Below, one piece after another: positions 52,718 through 61,618 of a stretch of DNA of 64,000 nucleotides (the stretch's first letter is position 1; every line of letters starts with the position of its first letter). The notes under the pieces were generated by a model that saw only the letters and a program-made list of their open reading frames with translations, was not told the origin of the DNA and ran no database searches. The stretch covers positions 1,860,001 through 1,924,000 of the forward strand of contig NZ_CP095042.1 in the NCBI RefSeq assembly GCF_022919715.1. The letters are read 5' to 3'. The stretch comes from Agromyces sp. H17E-10. GTDB lineage: Bacteria; Actinomycetota; Actinomycetes; Actinomycetales; Microbacteriaceae. A program made the position numbers and the translations under genes.

Positions 52718-53638
52718 TCACTCCGTCGGCGGCGTGAAGCCCGCAACACCACCGTCGGCCGTGGCGAACTTCGCGATCAGGCTCGCGTCCTTGCCGCCGA
52801 GCCCCTCGTCGATGAGCCGCTCGAACTGGTCGAGCGCGATGCGCGATGCCGGCATCGGCAGCCCGGCCGCCGTGCCCGCGTCGACCGCGAACGACAGGTC
52901 CTTCTCGGCGAGCACCGTCGTGAACGTCGCGTCGTAGTTGCGGTTCGCGGGGCTCGTCTCGACCACGCCCGGTGCCGGGTACCAGGTGCGCAGCGGCCAG
53001 GACTCTCCCGACGACACCGACGCGACCTCGAAGAACTTCGCCGGGTCGAGACCGAGCGTGTCGGCGAGCGCAGCGCCCTCCGAGACGCCGAGCAGCGAGA
53101 CGAACAGCATGAGGTTGTTCGCGAGTTTCGCCGCGATGCCGAGCGTCGGGCCACCGAGCTCGAAGACATGGCCGGCCATCGGTTCGACGAGCTCGCGGGC
53201 ATCGGCCGTGGCATCCGGTTCACCGCCCAGCATGAACGTGAGCGAGCCGGCCGCGGCGCCCGCGATGCCGCCCGAGACCGGGGAGTCGACGAAACGGAAT
53301 CCGCGCGACGTCGATCCGTCGTGGCACCAGCGCGACGTCTCGACGTCGACCGTCGAGGTGTCGAGCAGGAGTGCACCCGCCGGGGCCGTCGCCCACACCC
53401 CGCCGTCGCCGGCGTAGACCTCGCGCACGTGCTCGCTGCGCGGCAGGCTCGTGAAGACCGCGTCGGCGCCCTCGACCGCCTGCGCGATCGAGTCGACCAC
53501 CCGCACGCCGTGCGCCGCCGCCGCGTCGCGGGCCTCGGGCATCGGGTCGACGCCGCGCACGACGTGCCCGGCGGCCACGAGATTCGTCGACATGGGCCCG
53601 CCCATGTGACCCAACCCGATCCATGCGATGTTCGCCAT
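52718..53638 (-). CDS. 3-hydroxyisobutyrate dehydrogenase-like NAD(P)-dependent enzyme
   Basis: 306 aa from ATG 53638 with GGGAGGG upstream. NAD motif IGLGHMGGPM (7-16), substrate motif DSPVSGGIAGAAAGSLTFM near 116, and catalytic Lys in GIAAKLANNLMLF (about 168). These define the beta-hydroxyacid dehydrogenase family, including MmsB, tartronate semialdehyde reductase and similar enzymes. No valine-degradation genes are adjacent, so the exact substrate is open. Confidence 0.9.
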   Translation of the reverse strand: MANIAWIGLGHMGGPMSTNLVAAGHVVRGVDPMPEARDAAAAHGVRVVDSIAQAVEGADAVFTSLPRSEHVREVYAGDGGVWATAPAGALLLDTSTVDVETSRWCHDGSTSRGFRFVDSPVSGGIAGAAAGSLTFMLGGEPDATADARELVEPMAGHVFELGGPTLGIAAKLANNLMLFVSLLGVSEGAALADTLGLDPAKFFEVASVSSGESWPLRTWYPAPGVVETSPANRNYDATFTTVLAEKDLSFAVDAGTAAGLPMPASRIALDQFERLIDEGLGGKDASLIAKFATADGGVAGFTPPTE

Positions 53639-53811
53639 GACCTGCCCTCCCGACCTCGTCGACGTGAAGCGCTCCCGATTCCCACGATACGCCGGGCCGC
53701 ACCATCGACCCCGCGGCCCGAGCCCCGTGGCTCGAGCCCCGCGCCCCGCGCCCCGCGGCCCGCGCCCCTGTGACGCAACGCGCCGAGCGGACACTCCATA
53801 GTGTGGGCGAC

Positions 53812-54396
53812 ATGGACGACGACGAGCACCTGCTCTGGCAGCGCGTGCTCGCAGGCGACGACGACGCCTTCGCCGCCGTCTTCGACCTCCATGCCTCGCG
53901 CGTGCATCGACAAGCGCGGCGTCTCGTGGAGGCTCGAGCCGACGCCGAAGATGTCACGGCAATGGTCTTCTTCGAGGCGTGGCGCCGTCGGCGCAGCGTC
54001 CGAATCGTGAACGGCTCCGTCATCGGCTGGCTCCTCGTGACGACGACGAACGTGGCGCGCAATCGCGAGCGCTCACGGATTCGCTACGAGGGGTTGCTCC
54101 GGAAGGTCCGGGTCGAGACGGTGCCCGACCACGCCGACGAGGTCCTCGACTCGTTCATGCGACCAGCGGTTCGCGGGCGGGTGCGCGAAGCATTCGACGG
54201 GCTGAGCACCCGCGACCAGGAGATCCTCGCCCTGTGCGTGCTCGAAGAGCTCGCACCCGCCGACGTCGCCCGGCTCCTGCACGTGCCGGCCGGAACCGTG
54301 CGGATGCGCCTCAGCCGCGCGAAGAGCCGGCTGCGTGCAGCACTGGGCGAGGACCACGGCCGATCGACGCTTGCCGGACTGGGAGGGACATCATGA
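53812..54396 (+). CDS. ECF-type RNA polymerase sigma factor
   Basis: 194 aa from ATG 53812; an in-frame GTG at 53770 would add 14 residues. Region 2 covers about 10-75 (DAFAAVFDLHASRVHRQARRLV, then VFFEAWRRR). Region 4 covers about 125-180 (LSTRDQEILALCVLEELAPADVARLLHVPAGTVRMRLSRAK). It overlaps the next gene by 4 nt. Such sigma/membrane-partner pairs respond to extracytoplasmic signals. Upstream DNA (53701-53768) is low-complexity CCGCG/GCCC runs. Confidence 0.9.
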   Translation: MDDDEHLLWQRVLAGDDDAFAAVFDLHASRVHRQARRLVEARADAEDVTAMVFFEAWRRRRSVRIVNGSVIGWLLVTTTNVARNRERSRIRYEGLLRKVRVETVPDHADEVLDSFMRPAVRGRVREAFDGLSTRDQEILALCVLEELAPADVARLLHVPAGTVRMRLSRAKSRLRAALGEDHGRSTLAGLGGTS

Positions 54397-54938
54397 TCGA
54401 CGACGACGATCGACCACTCGACGCCCGGTACCGCCGACGGTTGCGATCGACGCTGCAGGCGATGGTCGCCGACGACGTGGCGGAACCCACCCGGGCGCGC
54501 ACGAAACGTCGCACGCTCGTCATCGCGGCTGCGAGCGCGAGCGCGATCGCAGCATCCGCGCTCGTCGCGGGCGCGCTGGCGACGACGTGGGCCGATGGCG
54601 GCGAACGGGTCGAGATCGTCTGCCTCGACCACGGCGGCGCGGCCGCCGTCGCGAGTGTCGCGGACGCGGCGACGGTGACGCTCCCGACCCCACGCGGGAC
54701 GCTCTCGGTACGTGATGCCGAGTCGGTGTGCCGGGGATTGTGGTCCGACGGCGTCCTGCAGCGTGAATCCGTCGAGTTCCAGGTGGGCGGGCAGCGATCA
54801 GGTGAGCACGACGCAGAGCCTGGTCCGCCACCCGGTCCCGATCTCGTCGTCTGCACCCTGCCTGACGGTCGCCCCGGCGTCCTCCCGGGCGACGAATCCG
54901 CCTGCGCGTCATCGGGCATCGATCCGTGGAAGGAATGA
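54393..54938 (+). CDS. Single-pass membrane protein, putative anti-sigma partner
   Basis: 181 aa from ATG 54393 (GGGAGGG upstream), overlapping the sigma gene by ATGA. A cytoplasmic front (1-40, RYRRRLRSTLQAMVADD) precedes one membrane helix (41-64), and the rest is outside. Four Cys (for example VCLDHGG, ESVCRGLW, VVCTLPDG) lie in the outer part and may form disulfides. No zinc-binding anti-sigma motif is visible, so the anti-sigma role rests on position. Confidence 0.7.
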   Translation: MIDDDDRPLDARYRRRLRSTLQAMVADDVAEPTRARTKRRTLVIAAASASAIAASALVAGALATTWADGGERVEIVCLDHGGAAAVASVADAATVTLPTPRGTLSVRDAESVCRGLWSDGVLQRESVEFQVGGQRSGEHDAEPGPPPGPDLVVCTLPDGRPGVLPGDESACASSGIDPWKE

Positions 54939-54940
54939 AC

Positions 54941-55570
54941 ATGACCCCCAGACGCTTCGTGGCGGCGTCCGTCGTCCTCGCGGCGTCCGCGACCGTCGCA
55001 GCGTGCGCATCGGTCGCGGGCTCCGTGCCAGCAGAAACGTCCCGTCCCGCGGCCTCGGCGGGCGCCGTTCCGGCGGCCGCGGCGACCGAGTACGAAGTCG
55101 TCGGCCTGCTCCACGTCACCGACCAAGCGGTGAACGTGTGCGTGCTGGAGTTGCAGAGCTATCCGCCGCAGTGCGGTGGCGGGGTTCCCGTCGCCGGCGT
55201 CGACGCCGAGACGCTGCCGGCGAGTCTCTTCGAGCGCCACGAAGGTGTCATCTGGGGACAGGCGCGACTCGTCGGAACGTTCGATGACGGGACCCTGACG
55301 CTCACGCGCGACCCCATGCCGCCTCCTGTCCCGAGTCGGCAGCCGACGGTCGACCCGCCTGTTCAGCCGACCGACGCGGCACGGCTCGCCGCGACCGCCG
55401 AGGAGATCGGAACGAGCGGGCGGGCCGGCATCCTCTCCGTCGGCACGAGTGGTGACGTGGTCGAGGTCCTCGTCCCACTCGAGACCGACGGCGGGCTCCA
55501 AGCCGATTTCGACACCGAATACGGTGACGGCACGGTGGTGGTCGAGTCCTGGCTCCACCCGCTGAGGTGA
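54941..55570 (+). CDS. Putative lipoprotein of the sigma factor operon
   Basis: 209 aa from ATG 54941, which has GGAAGGA at the right distance; starts at 54926 and 54935 are in frame but poorly placed. Lipobox VAAC gives Cys22. An Ala/Pro-rich linker precedes a domain with two Cys (VNVCVLELQSYPPQCGGG). No family recognised. It begins 2 nt after the membrane partner and is the last gene of the unit. Confidence 0.75.
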   Translation: MTPRRFVAASVVLAASATVAACASVAGSVPAETSRPAASAGAVPAAAATEYEVVGLLHVTDQAVNVCVLELQSYPPQCGGGVPVAGVDAETLPASLFERHEGVIWGQARLVGTFDDGTLTLTRDPMPPPVPSRQPTVDPPVQPTDAARLAATAEEIGTSGRAGILSVGTSGDVVEVLVPLETDGGLQADFDTEYGDGTVVVESWLHPLR

Positions 55571-55576
55571 GAACGA

Positions 55577-55627
55577 GGGATGCCGCGACCGAACCGGCTC
55601 CGAGGAACCGGGCGGTCGCGGCATCCC
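55577..55627. terminator. Bidirectional 15-bp hairpin terminator
   Basis: Arms GGGATGCCGCGACCG and exact complement enclose 21 nt that contain a smaller CCGG/CCGG stem. It sits between the convergent lipoprotein and transporter genes and can serve both. Confidence 0.85.
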
Positions 55628-55642
55628 GTCATCGACGACGCC

Positions 55643-57025
55643 TCAGGCCCGCACCTCCTCCGCGTCGCGCGCGCGGTCGGCCTCGTCGATCGAGCGCAGC
55701 GAGATTCCGTTCGTCTCGCGCATCGCGGCGACCGCGATGAGCGTGACGCCCGCGGCGAGCGCGAGGTAGATCGCGACCGGCACCCACGAGCCGAAGCTCG
55801 CCAGCAGCATCGTCGCGATGATCGGCGCGAGCGACCCCGCGATGATCGAGGTGACCTGGTAGCCGAGCGAGACGCCTGAGTAACGCATCCGGGTCGGGAA
55901 CATCTCCGCCATGATCGCCGGCTGGCTCGCGTACATGAGCGCGTGGATGACGAGCCCGAGGATGAGGATGCCGACGATCAGCCAGTCGTTCTTCGTGTCG
56001 AACATCGGGAAGGCGACGAAGCCCCAGAGCGCACCGAGCGCGGCGCCGGCCGCGTAGACCGGCTTGCGGCCGAGACGGTCGCTGAACCGTCCGACGACGG
56101 GGATGACGCAGAAGTGCACGACGTGGGCGAACAGGATGAGCGTGAGGATCGTCGACGTGTCCATCTGCAGGTGCGCCGACATGTAGGTGATCGAGAACGT
56201 CACCACGAGGTAGTACATGATGTTCTCGCCGAACCGAAGGCCCATCGCGGTGAAGACGCCACGCGGGTAACGCTTGAGCACCTCGACGACGCCGTAGGAC
56301 GACTTCTTCGCCGCCTCGGCCTCGGCCTGCGCCTCGATGAAGATCGGCGCATCGGTGACCTTCGTGCGGATGTAGTAGCCGACCGCGACGATGACGACCG
56401 ACAGCCAGAAGCCCACGCGCCAGCCCCAGGCGAGGAACTGCTCCTCGGTGAGCGTGCGGGAGAGGACGAGCAGCACGACCGTCGCGAGCAGGTTGCCTGC
56501 GGGCACCGCGGCCTGCGGCCAGCTCGCCCAGAAACCGCGCTGCCTGTCGGGCGAGTGCTCGGCGACGAGCAGCACGGCGCCGCCCCACTCGCCGCCGACC
56601 GCGAAGCCCTGGAAGAATCGCAGCACGATGAGCAGGATCGGTGCGGCGTACCCGATCTGGTCGAAGGTCGGCAGGCAGCCCATGAGGAACGTCGTGACGC
56701 CGACCAGGATGATCGCGAGCTGCAGCAGCTTCTTGCGGCCGTACTTGTCGCCGAAGTGGCCGAACACGATGCCGCCGAGCGGTCGGGCGATGAAGCCCAC
56801 GGCGTAGGTGAGGAACGCCTTGATGATGTTGTCGAGCGGGTTGTCGCTCGGCGGGAAGAAGATGACGTTGAACACGAGCGTCGCCGCCGTGGCGTAGAGG
56901 AAGAACTCGTACCACTCGACGATCGTGCCGGCCATCGAGGCGGCGACGACCTTGCGCAGTCCTGAACGGACGGGTGAGCCGGGGGGATTCGGGGACGTGC
57001 GGGGCGTCGATGCGTCGACAGCCAT
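55643..57025 (-). CDS. MFS transporter, metabolite:H+ symporter (MHS) family
   Basis: 460 aa, 12 membrane segments. MHS hallmarks are ASMAGTIVEWYEFFLYATAA near 29-48, RPLGGIVFGHFGDKYGRKK near 81-100 and FFQGFAVGGEWGGAVLLVAEH near 137-157. Relatives import aromatic acids, dicarboxylates, shikimate or betaine. It lies downstream of a flavin monooxygenase on the same strand with a 155-bp gap that contains an inverted repeat, so uptake of the monooxygenase substrate is a reasonable inference. Confidence 0.92.
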   Translation of the reverse strand: MAVDASTPRTSPNPPGSPVRSGLRKVVAASMAGTIVEWYEFFLYATAATLVFNVIFFPPSDNPLDNIIKAFLTYAVGFIARPLGGIVFGHFGDKYGRKKLLQLAIILVGVTTFLMGCLPTFDQIGYAAPILLIVLRFFQGFAVGGEWGGAVLLVAEHSPDRQRGFWASWPQAAVPAGNLLATVVLLVLSRTLTEEQFLAWGWRVGFWLSVVIVAVGYYIRTKVTDAPIFIEAQAEAEAAKKSSYGVVEVLKRYPRGVFTAMGLRFGENIMYYLVVTFSITYMSAHLQMDTSTILTLILFAHVVHFCVIPVVGRFSDRLGRKPVYAAGAALGALWGFVAFPMFDTKNDWLIVGILILGLVIHALMYASQPAIMAEMFPTRMRYSGVSLGYQVTSIIAGSLAPIIATMLLASFGSWVPVAIYLALAAGVTLIAVAAMRETNGISLRSIDEADRARDAEEVRA

Positions 57026-57128
57026 ATGGACTACCTCCTTGTAGTTCGGCCCGCGATCGGGGGGTCGCGATGGAGGCGATTCTGGCCGTGCGCGAATGCG
57101 TGCGACAAGGCCCGATCACGCACACGCG

Positions 57129-57146
57129 GTGTGCAGGATCGCACAC
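57129..57146. promoter_or_regulatory. Inverted repeat upstream of the MHS transporter
   Basis: GTGTGC-6 nt-GCACAC, perfect arms, about 104 bp before the transporter start and 35 bp after the monooxygenase stop. A looser TGCGTG/CACGCA pair lies beside it at about 57098-57126. Suggests separate control of the transporter. Confidence 0.5.
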
Positions 57147-57180
57147 TGCATGGTGTCGAGACGGTCGCTCCGCTCCCTGA

Positions 57181-58779
57181 TCAACCGGCGGTGGGCGCGA
57201 ACATCGCCGCGCGCGCCGCATCGAGGTCGGCGCCGACGCCCGGTGCACGCACCTCGGCCATGACGAACCCGTCGCGTCGCACGAGGTAGACGCGGTCGTG
57301 GCGCAGCCGCGGCCGGCCACGCACGCCGCGATCGCTCGGGAACACGTGCGGCTCGACCCCGAGCTCGCGTGCGATGCGCAGCACGACCCGCTCGGGAACG
57401 CCGTACCCGTGCACCTGCCATTGCATCGACCGCAGCACGTCGTAGTTGTCTCCGGTCCACGGCAGGCGCACCCCGACGGCGGCCTCGCGCCGACGTCGGC
57501 GTCCGCCCGAGCGGGCACCTCGCCCCGCGGCATCCCGAAGCTGATACCTGATGCGCGTCTGCGAGAGGTACCCGAACACGCGGCGGCCGGCCACGAGCGG
57601 CAGCAGCCGCACCCCGACCGGGCCGAGCGCCGGCAGCGCCCGCCCGCGCAGGAAGCGCGCGAACCGCGACTCCGACGTGATCTCGCCGAAGAGGCGGTCG
57701 GTCGTCGCCACGAGCGTCGCACCCACGGGGCGCCGCTCGGCCTCATAACGGTCGAGCCTGGCGTCGGGCATGCCGCCGACGATGACGTCGGCGAGCGCGC
57801 AGGCGAGGTTGTGCGCCTCCTGCAGGCCGGTGTTCATGCCCTGCGCGCCGACCGGCGAATGGATGTGCGCGGCATCGCCGACGACGAAGCACGGCCCGTC
57901 GCGGAACCGCGCGGCGAGCCGGTGGTGCACCCGGTAGGTCGTGAACCACGCGCTCCCGGCGTACTCGACCCCGAACTCGCGGTCGACGAGCTCGCGCATC
58001 CGCTCCTCGCGCAGGCTCCCGTCGGCGTCGAGGTCGGCGTCGCGCACGATGCCGAGCAGTCGCATGCGCCCGCCGCCCATCGGGAACGCCAGGACGAAGT
58101 GCTCGGTCGTGAAACGCAGGTTGATCGCGTCGCCGACGAGCCCGGTCACGTCGAGCGCATCGGCGATGTAGTACGTGTACTCGTTCGTCACGCCCTCGAA
58201 CGGGATGCCGAGCGTCTCGCGCACGGGCGAGTGCGCGCCGTCGGCGCCCACGCAGTACCGGGCGCGCACCGTGCGGCTCACGCCGTCGGGGGCCGCCAGT
58301 TCGGCGACGACGGCGGATGCCTCGGCGCCGGCGCCGTCCTCGCGCCCGAGTCGCTCGACCTCGAGTCGTTCGAGGCGATGCCCCCAGAGCACCTCGCGGC
58401 CGGCGGCGGCGAGCGCGTCGACGAGCAGGCGCTCGTTGCGGCTCTGCTCGAAGACGGTGATGTCGGGGTACGGCGTGATCCCGTCGCCGAGACCGCGGAA
58501 CTCGATCGTGCCGAACGCCCGGTGCCCCGCCCCGGGTGCGATCGCGGCGGCCGGCGCGCGTTCGGCGAGCACCCGGTCGATGAGGCCGAGCTGGTCGTAG
58601 AGCTCCATCGAGCGGGCCTGCACGCCGAGCGCCCGCGACTCCCGGGTCGGGCCGTCCTTCGCATCCACGATGATCGCGTCGACGCCGAGCTTCGCGAGGC
58701 AGACCGCGAGCATGAGCCCGCTGGGGCCCGCGCCCACGATGAGCACGTCGGTCGTGATGGAGCCGCTCGCCGAATCCAT
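57181..58779 (-). CDS. FAD-dependent aromatic monooxygenase (PheA/MhpA type)
   Basis: 532 aa. FAD motif VGAGPSGLMLA (15-25), the DG motif in YCVGADGAHSPVRETLG (about 175-190), and the second FAD motif GDAAHIHSPVGAQGMNTGLQEAHNLA (about 295-320). A C-terminal thioredoxin-like domain follows (DRVYLVRRDGFVMAEVRAPG), usual for phenol hydroxylase-type enzymes. It likely hydroxylates an aromatic compound with NAD(P)H and oxygen. No ring-cleavage gene is nearby. Confidence 0.92.
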   Translation of the reverse strand: MDSASGSITTDVLIVGAGPSGLMLAVCLAKLGVDAIIVDAKDGPTRESRALGVQARSMELYDQLGLIDRVLAERAPAAAIAPGAGHRAFGTIEFRGLGDGITPYPDITVFEQSRNERLLVDALAAAGREVLWGHRLERLEVERLGREDGAGAEASAVVAELAAPDGVSRTVRARYCVGADGAHSPVRETLGIPFEGVTNEYTYYIADALDVTGLVGDAINLRFTTEHFVLAFPMGGGRMRLLGIVRDADLDADGSLREERMRELVDREFGVEYAGSAWFTTYRVHHRLAARFRDGPCFVVGDAAHIHSPVGAQGMNTGLQEAHNLACALADVIVGGMPDARLDRYEAERRPVGATLVATTDRLFGEITSESRFARFLRGRALPALGPVGVRLLPLVAGRRVFGYLSQTRIRYQLRDAAGRGARSGGRRRRREAAVGVRLPWTGDNYDVLRSMQWQVHGYGVPERVVLRIARELGVEPHVFPSDRGVRGRPRLRHDRVYLVRRDGFVMAEVRAPGVGADLDAARAAMFAPTAG

Positions 58780-58812
58780 GTCTCCATCGTGGCACTGCGG
58801 GCGCCCGACCGC

Positions 58813-59664
58813 TCAGACTGCGGGCAGCAGCACCTCGTCGACCGACTCGAGCCGTCGCCAGCCGGCGGCGACCGCGGTCGGCGGCAGCACGTCGGCCGCG
58901 ATGAGCTCGGGCATCTCGAGGCCGGTCAGCTCCGCGACATCCGCAACGGGAACCTGGAAGGTGCGGAACGGACCGAGCGGCGGCGCGCCGCCCACTACGG
59001 GTCGCGCCTCGCTCGTGTCGACGAGCGGCGCCTGGTCGACGACGAACGCGGTCGTGGCGAGCGCAGGGCTCGCGGTCGCGGCGGCCGCCGCGCCGCCGGC
59101 CGCCGCGCCGCCCGCATTCCAAGCGACGACCTTCCAGAAGCGCAGCGGCACGCGGACGCCGCGGTACTCGGGGTCGCCCGCGGCGAGCACCGGCGCCGTG
59201 AAGACGCTGAGTCGCTGTGCCGTCGCCTGGGCGTAGGCGAGCACGTGGTCTTCGAGGCCGAGCCACAGCTCCTTCGACTGGTTGAACCCCGACGCCTGCG
59301 GCGCCGCGTTCGTGTAGTGGAACGTGTCGCTGTTCGCACGCGCGGCGACGGCCCGCTCGCCCCAGACGGGGTCGCGCCGGCGCACGAGGTGGCCGCGGTC
59401 GAAGTCGTTGTCGGCGTAGACCAGCGGCCCGGCCTGCCAGTCGGCGGGCACCCGGTCGTCGAGCTGCCACCGGTCGCCGCCGCGGTCGAGGTCGACGAGT
59501 GCGGCGCCGTCGACGTTGACGCCCGTGACCCGCGCGAACCGACGCACCGAGTCGAGCACGACCGCGAAGTGCACGTAGTCGAGCTCGACGCACTCGGCGG
59601 CACGCGGGCCCGTCACTCGCGGCAGCGGCGCCGGCACCCCCAGGAACGTCGCGTCGAAACCCAT
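58813..59664 (-). CDS. DNA/RNA non-specific endonuclease (NUC1 type)
   Basis: 283 aa from ATG 59664. The active-site motif DRGH is at 89-92 (general base His92) within NDFDRGHLVRRRDPVWG. The metal Asn lies in FHYTNAAPQASGFNQ (about 115-129). These enzymes cut DNA and RNA without sequence preference. No signal peptide or membrane segment is visible, which is odd for a potentially toxic nuclease; export by another route or a late-acting role is possible. An Ala-rich insertion occurs near 195-215. Confidence 0.9.
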   Translation of the reverse strand: MGFDATFLGVPAPLPRVTGPRAAECVELDYVHFAVVLDSVRRFARVTGVNVDGAALVDLDRGGDRWQLDDRVPADWQAGPLVYADNDFDRGHLVRRRDPVWGERAVAARANSDTFHYTNAAPQASGFNQSKELWLGLEDHVLAYAQATAQRLSVFTAPVLAAGDPEYRGVRVPLRFWKVVAWNAGGAAAGGAAAAATASPALATTAFVVDQAPLVDTSEARPVVGGAPPLGPFRTFQVPVADVAELTGLEMPELIAADVLPPTAVAAGWRRLESVDEVLLPAV

Positions 59665-59761
59665 GCCGACAGCACACCACATACGGGCGACATCGGTCTC
59701 GACACGCGCCCTCCTGCGTCGGGCGCTACTCGACCGCCGGGACGCGCGCCAGAATGGGCGG

Positions 59762-61618
59762 ATGGACCTGCTGCTGGCCGGAGTGCTCGCCCTGCTCGCC
59801 ATCGCCGCCGCCACCGCGTTCGGGCCGAAGCTCGGCGTCGCCGCGCCCCTGCTGCTCACGCTGCTGGGTCTCGGCATCGGCCTGCTGCCGATCGTGCCCG
59901 CGTTCGAGATCGACCCCGAGTGGATCCTCGCGGGCGTGCTGCCGCCGCTGCTCTACTCGGCGGCCGTGTCGATGCCGACGATGGAGTTCCGCCGCGACTT
60001 CTCGACGATCGGCGGGCTCTCGGTCGTGCTCGTCGTCGTCACCTCGGTGCTGCTCGGCCTGCTGTTCGCGTGGCTCATCCCCGGACTCGGCATCGCGGCG
60101 GGCATCGCCCTCGGCGCCATCGTGAGCCCGACCGACGCCGTCGCGACGGGGATCGTGAAACGGCTCGGCGTGAGCCCGCGCGTCACCGCGCTGCTCGAGG
60201 GCGAGAGCCTGCTCAACGACGCCTCGGCACTCGTGCTGCTGCGCGCCGCGATCGCGGGCATCGCCGCCTCGGTGTCGATCTGGTCGGTCGCCGGATCGTT
60301 CGTCTACGCCGTCGTGGTCGCGGTCATCATCGGTGCGGCGGTGGGCTGGGTCAACCTGCGGCTGCGGGCGCGAGTGTCGAACCCGACCGTGAACACCGTC
60401 ATCTCGTTCACGATGCCGTTCATCGCGTCGATCCCCGCCGAGCACCTCGGTGCCTCGGGTCTCGTCGCCGCCGTGGTCGCCGGCATCGTCACGGGACGCG
60501 GCGCGGCCAGATTCCTGAGCCCGCAGCACCGGCTGTCGGACACGCAGAACTGGCGCACCGTCGAACTCGTGCTCGAGGGTGCGGTCTTCCTCGTCATGGG
60601 ACTCGAGCTCACCGCGATCGTCGACGACGTCGAGACGTCGCACTCGGGTGCCTGGCACGCGGTCGGCCTCGCCGCGATCGCGCTCGTGGCGACCGTGCTG
60701 ATCCGGGCCGCCTACGTCGCGTCGCTGTTCGGCGGGCTCGCGCGCCGGGCGAAGCGGGCGGCGACGATCAAGTCGGTGCTCGAGGACCGGGCGAAGGGCG
60801 GCACGGCGACACTGCCCGAGATCGAACGGCATCGCACCGAGCTCGAGCAGCGCCGACGCCGCGGCCCCAAGCCGACCCCCGCGCAGGCCGAACGCTTCCG
60901 CACGATCTTCCGCCGACGCGTCGCGGACATCGACTACTACCTCGACGAACGACTCGGCTGGCGCGAGGGCGCGATCGTCGTGTGGGCCGGCATGCGCGGC
61001 GTCGTCACCCTCGCCGCCGCGCAGACCCTGCCGAAGGACACCCCCGACCGCTCGCTGCTCGTGCTCATCGCGTTCGCGGTCGCCGTCGGGTCGCTCCTCG
61101 TGCAGGGCGGCACCCTGCCGTGGCTCGTGCGCTGGCTCGTGCCCGCACGTGACGCGGGTGCCGATGCGGCCGAGCGACGCGAGCTCGCCGGCGTGCTGCG
61201 CGAGGCCGCGATGACCGAGCTCGCCGAGTCGGGCGACCCCGCGCTCGCCTCGGTCGCGGAGAAGATGCGGTCGGCCTGGCAGCTCTCGGTCGACGAGGGC
61301 GCGAGCGACGACGACACCGGCGAGGCGGATGCCGCAGGCACGGCGGCCCCGTCCGCCGCGCCGGCGGCCTCGTCGGCCGGGCCGGCGGCTTCAGGCGAAC
61401 CGGATGCCGCGGCCGAGCCCGATTCGCTCGAGGCATCCGCCCGCCGCATCGACCCCGAGCAGGTGCGCCGCCTGCGCCTGCGCATGATCAAGGCCGAACG
61501 CGACGCCCTGCTCGACGCGCGCGACGAGGGGCGTTTCAGCGCGGCGAGCCTCGGCGCCGCGCTCGAGGGCCTCGACGCCGAGCAGATCAGCCTCGAGGTC
61601 AGGGGCGGCGAGTTCTAG
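59762..61618 (+). CDS. Na+/H+ antiporter, CPA1 (NhaP-like) family
   Basis: 618 aa. Twelve or so membrane segments span 1-430. ALGAIVSPTDAVATGIVKRLG (near 115-135) contains the ion-binding Asp, and LLEGESLLNDASALVLLR (near 143-160) the conserved Asn-Asp pair. A charged loop interrupts at about 335-395. The last 150 residues are a cytoplasmic regulatory tail with an Ala/Ser-rich linker. It exports Na+ or K+ for protons. Its 3' end overlaps the convergent PNPOx-like gene by 20 nt. Confidence 0.92.
   Translation: MDLLLAGVLALLAIAAATAFGPKLGVAAPLLLTLLGLGIGLLPIVPAFEIDPEWILAGVLPPLLYSAAVSMPTMEFRRDFSTIGGLSVVLVVVTSVLLGLLFAWLIPGLGIAAGIALGAIVSPTDAVATGIVKRLGVSPRVTALLEGESLLNDASALVLLRAAIAGIAASVSIWSVAGSFVYAVVVAVIIGAAVGWVNLRLRARVSNPTVNTVISFTMPFIASIPAEHLGASGLVAAVVAGIVTGRGAARFLSPQHRLSDTQNWRTVELVLEGAVFLVMGLELTAIVDDVETSHSGAWHAVGLAAIALVATVLIRAAYVASLFGGLARRAKRAATIKSVLEDRAKGGTATLPEIERHRTELEQRRRRGPKPTPAQAERFRTIFRRRVADIDYYLDERLGWREGAIVVWAGMRGVVTLAAAQTLPKDTPDRSLLVLIAFAVAVGSLLVQGGTLPWLVRWLVPARDAGADAAERRELAGVLREAAMTELAESGDPALASVAEKMRSAWQLSVDEGASDDDTGEADAAGTAAPSAAPAASSAGPAASGEPDAAAEPDSLEASARRIDPEQVRRLRLRMIKAERDALLDARDEGRFSAASLGAALEGLDAEQISLEVRGGEF

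Noticed and set aside
57298..61152. Very long plus-strand open frame (about 1284 codons)
   Set aside because: It runs antisense to the monooxygenase and nuclease genes and out of frame in the antiporter gene. Its translation is Arg/His/Ala-rich with no domains, as expected for a GC-rich shadow frame.
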